Source of the DNA: Chloroflexia bacterium
GTDB lineage: Bacteria; Chloroflexota; Chloroflexia; QHBQ01; JADMIH01
Direction: 5' to 3'
Assembly: GCA_025927935.1 (NCBI GenBank)
Contig: JAICKM010000098.1
Location: 1-13,833, forward strand
DNA: 13,833 nt
Within the stretch, counting starts at the first letter, position 1; each line of letters opens with the position of its first letter. Below the pieces are notes generated by a model. The model was not told the DNA's origin. It did not search any database and saw only the letters and a list, made by a program, of their open reading frames with translations. The position numbers were made by a program, and so were the translations under genes. Positions 13,389-13,833 of the stretch are shown here, piece after piece.

Positions 13389-13833
13389 TTAATCCTCGCG
13401 CAGAGTCTCATTAAAAGATCGGGGCGGGTCCACCGCCGCCGCCTCGGCGATCCGCTCCAGGGCTGCGGCCAGGGTCGCGGCCTCCTCTGGGCTGAGATGC
13501 CGGGCGAAGTGGGCGGCGATTCCGCGCGCATACACCGGCCATGCTTGGCGCAACGCCGCCAGGCCCTCATCGGTGAGCACGGCGTAGGCGCCTCGCCGGT
13601 CACCCGCGGAAACTTCGCGGCGCAGCAGCCCTTGCTTCTCCAACCGATCCACCAGGCGGGTCAGTCCGCTATTGCTGAGCACCACCTGCCGGGCCAGCCG
13701 GCTCATGCGTAAGCGGTGCTCCGGCGCTCCGGCTAACTCGATCAGCACATCATACGAGCCGAGGGGCAGCCGCCCCGCCGCGGCCAGTTCCCCGTCGATG
13801 CGGGTGATCACCCGCGCGTGCGCCGTGAGAAAA
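13389..13833 (-). CDS. MarR-family transcriptional regulator (5' end outside window)
   Basis: A winged helix-turn-helix regulator of the MarR family. The frame stays open to the right edge, reading FLTAHAR before ITRIDGELAAAGRLPL, which matches the N-terminal dimer helix of MarR proteins; the true start therefore lies beyond 13833 and the GTG at 13811 is internal. About 147 residues are visible. The DNA-binding part reads RMSRLARQVVLSNSGLTRLVDRLEKQGLL, followed by the wing signature (REVSAGDRRGAYAVLTDEG). The C-terminal dimer helices end in a short acidic tail. MarR dimers usually repress a neighbouring gene or operon and are released by a small ligand; the target here is probably outside the window. 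The stop is at 13389 and the hairpin at 13231-13258 would end the transcript. Confidence 0.95.
   Translation of the reverse strand, partial: FLTAHARVITRIDGELAAAGRLPLGSYDVLIELAGAPEHRLRMSRLARQVVLSNSGLTRLVDRLEKQGLLRREVSAGDRRGAYAVLTDEGLAALRQAWPVYARGIAAHFARHLSPEEAATLAAALERIAEAAAVDPPRSFNETLRED

Noticed and set aside
13247..13603. 118-codon minus-strand frame
   Set aside because: It overlaps the MarR gene in another frame and the terminator hairpin, and its translation has no recognisable features.

Overview
The window is GC-rich, gene-dense bacterial chromosome with 11 complete or near-complete genes plus one gene cut at each edge. GC-rich codon use, a metacaspase-type protein carrying effector-associated repeats, a PolX DNA polymerase with a PHP domain, short CACTCAG-type tandem repeats and extracytoplasmic proteins with Pro/Thr-rich tails together suggest a filamentous or multicellular Chloroflexota (Chloroflexia/Roseiflexaceae-like). 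This is an inference from gene content; there is no rRNA or other phylogenetic marker here beyond mutS and polX.

Left part (1-3435): the C-terminal half of DNA mismatch repair MutS enters from the left edge. It converges on a minus-strand gene of unknown function with a plausible PD-(D/E)XK nuclease-like core. That gene is divergent from an ornithine cyclodeaminase/mu-crystallin family oxidoreductase.

Centre-left (3436-5633): a single gene with its own promoter and terminator-like hairpin encodes a 670-residue modular protein. It has an N-terminal caspase (C14/metacaspase) domain with an intact His/Cys dyad, two tandem ~68-residue effector-associated/death-fold-like repeats, a Pro/Ala linker and about four C-terminal transmembrane helices. 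This is the strongest candidate for a conflict (antiphage or programmed cell death) component. The 3' third that encodes the membrane part has visibly different codon use.

Centre (5634-9204, minus strand): a small unknown gene with a near-consensus promoter; an AadA/ANT(3'')-type nucleotidyltransferase; a repeat patch (9-bp hairpin and five 7-bp units); a 69-residue small ORF; and PolX, which would act in DNA repair.

Right part (9205-13833): a minus-strand ferritin-like protein with a membrane anchor and acidic tail, ending in a 13-bp hairpin; a lone plus-strand conserved small protein; a minus-strand ECF-type sigma factor overlapping by 8 bases a membrane-spanning, anti-sigma-like partner with a large extracytoplasmic region; a strong hairpin; and a MarR-family regulator cut by the right edge. 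No tRNA, rRNA, CRISPR array, insertion sequence or prophage gene was recognised.
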